Of a stretch of 6,463 nucleotides of DNA, positions 5,629 to 6,463 are shown one piece after another. The notes beneath the pieces were generated by a model. It made no database searches. It was given only the letters and a program-made list of their open reading frames with translations, and was not told where the DNA came from. The first letter of the stretch is position 1. Every line of letters starts with the position of its first letter. Source of the DNA: Candidatus Bathyarchaeota archaeon (GTDB lineage: Archaea > Thermoproteota > Bathyarchaeia > RBG-16-48-13 > GCA-020355125); the NCBI GenBank assembly GCA_030617005.1, contig JAUWWH010000053.1:1-6463 (forward strand). The letters run 5' to 3'. A program made the translations under genes and the position numbers.

Positions 5629-6463
5629 ATGAAGTATTCTGACCTCGTCAATTATGAAAAGTTAGATCCGGTTAAGAGGAAGGCTTTAAAGATATTTGAG
5701 TCAACATTTAAGAACCCTGAAAGAATCGGTATAAAAGTTGCGGCTATAGGGGAGACCGCTGCGGTCTTGGATTTTCTTGAATATGATTTCATGTTAGCCT
5801 TCAATGTGGAAGGTTTAGGAACAAAAAACCTGATTGCTGACAGACTATGGAGCGAATTAAAGAAAAAAATCGAGATAGAGGAGGAATTTCAAGGAGGAAA
5901 ATACTACCGTTTCCTTGGGCAAGATGCTGTAGCCATGTCAGTCACTGATCTCGTCGCTGTAGGTGCAGATCCGATCGCGTACACAGACGTGATAGCGTCA
6001 GGGAATTCAGAGTGGTTCAGCGATTCGAAAAGAGTGGATGAACTTTTGAGTGGATACGCACATGCTGCTAATCTAGCGGGATGTGCTATACCTCAAGGTG
6101 AGACCCCTACCTTACCCAACATAATTTATAAGGAGACTTTAGATCTCACAGGTAGTTCTGTTGGTATAATAAAGCCTAAGAGCAGGTTTACATATGGACA
6201 AAAAATTACCGACGGTGATATTATTTACGGTTTACCTAGTGGTGGGATCTGCGCGAACGGAGTTTCGAAGGCAAGAAATATCGTAGAGAAATTACCGGAT
6301 GGATACTTCACGAAGCTTCCGAACGGGAAGACTGTGGGTGAGGAGTTGCTAACACCGACACCGATTTATGTACGCCCCATCATAGAGATGTTTAAGGCAA
6401 AAGTTAATTTACATTACATCTCTCCCATAACAGGGCATGGTTGGAGAAAGATTGCTAGAGCTA
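5629..6463 (+). CDS. purM: Phosphoribosylformylglycinamidine cyclo-ligase (AIR synthase) family, divergent; 3' end outside window
   Basis: Likely closes FGAM to AIR with ATP, the step directly after PurL/PurQ. The frame is open from the ATG to the window edge: 278 codons, no stop. PurM-fold features: EGLGTK (61-66, where classical PurM has DGVGTK), GQDAVAMSVTDLVAVGADP (97-115, compare [20 protein letters not shown]), QGETPTLPN (156-164, compare GGETAEMPG), GDIIYGLPSGGICANGVS (196-213, compare GLGSSGPHSNGYS), LLTPTPIYVRP (240-250) and ITGHGW (267-272, compare LTGGGF). The order and spacing of blocks follow PurM, but many signature residues differ, so this is a distinct subfamily. Operon position after purQ supports the AIR synthase role. 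A paralogous AIR-synthase-like protein is the alternative. The unseen C-terminus may be about 60 residues if classical, more if this branch is longer. Confidence 0.85.
   Translation, partial: MKYSDLVNYEKLDPVKRKALKIFESTFKNPERIGIKVAAIGETAAVLDFLEYDFMLAFNVEGLGTKNLIADRLWSELKKKIEIEEEFQGGKYYRFLGQDAVAMSVTDLVAVGADPIAYTDVIASGNSEWFSDSKRVDELLSGYAHAANLAGCAIPQGETPTLPNIIYKETLDLTGSSVGIIKPKSRFTYGQKITDGDIIYGLPSGGICANGVSKARNIVEKLPDGYFTKLPNGKTVGEELLTPTPIYVRPIIEMFKAKVNLHYISPITGHGWRKIARA

Noticed and set aside
1..6463. A hidden defence system, mobile element, CRISPR array, tRNA or other novel accessory system.
   Set aside because: All coding space is taken by intact purine biosynthesis genes. I found no repeat array, transposase motif or cloverleaf-like sequence on either strand.

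Overview
The window is a compact de novo purine (IMP) biosynthesis locus. Two genes read leftward, purE then purC. Three read rightward: a long purL with a duplicated PurS module at its N-terminus, purQ, and a purM-family gene cut off by the right edge. The two arms diverge from a 373-base intergenic region (1421-1793) that appears to hold both promoters.

The five products cover consecutive steps. PurL(S-S-L)+PurQ turn FGAR into FGAM using glutamine and ATP. The PurM-family protein closes FGAM to AIR. PurE (class II by its motifs) carboxylates AIR to CAIR. PurC joins aspartate to CAIR to give SAICAR. No separate purS or purK lies in the window; the PurS fusion and the class II PurE make both unnecessary here.

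Organism: DNA is AT-rich (about 37-40% GC by eye). Arginine is mostly AGA/AGG and ATA isoleucine codons are common. The intergenic region carries BRE/TATA-like elements rather than clear -35/-10 boxes, and PurC and PurM are far from the textbook bacterial sequences. Together this suggests an archaeon, perhaps an uncultured TACK-type lineage. That is an inference of moderate strength, because tandem PurS-PurL fusions and class II PurE also occur in bacteria.

Layout: 1-17 nothing visible; 18-923 purC (-); 935-1420 purE (-); 1421-1793 divergent regulatory region; 1800-4796 purL (+); 4800-5603 purQ (+); 5629-6463 purM, partial (+). Gaps inside each arm are short (11, 3 and 25 bases), so each arm is probably one transcription unit. 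I see no mobile element, CRISPR, RNA gene or defence system. The interest lies in unusual versions of housekeeping enzymes: the PurS-PurS-PurL fusion, the class II PurE, a PurQ lacking the usual catalytic-triad glutamate, and a divergent PurM.
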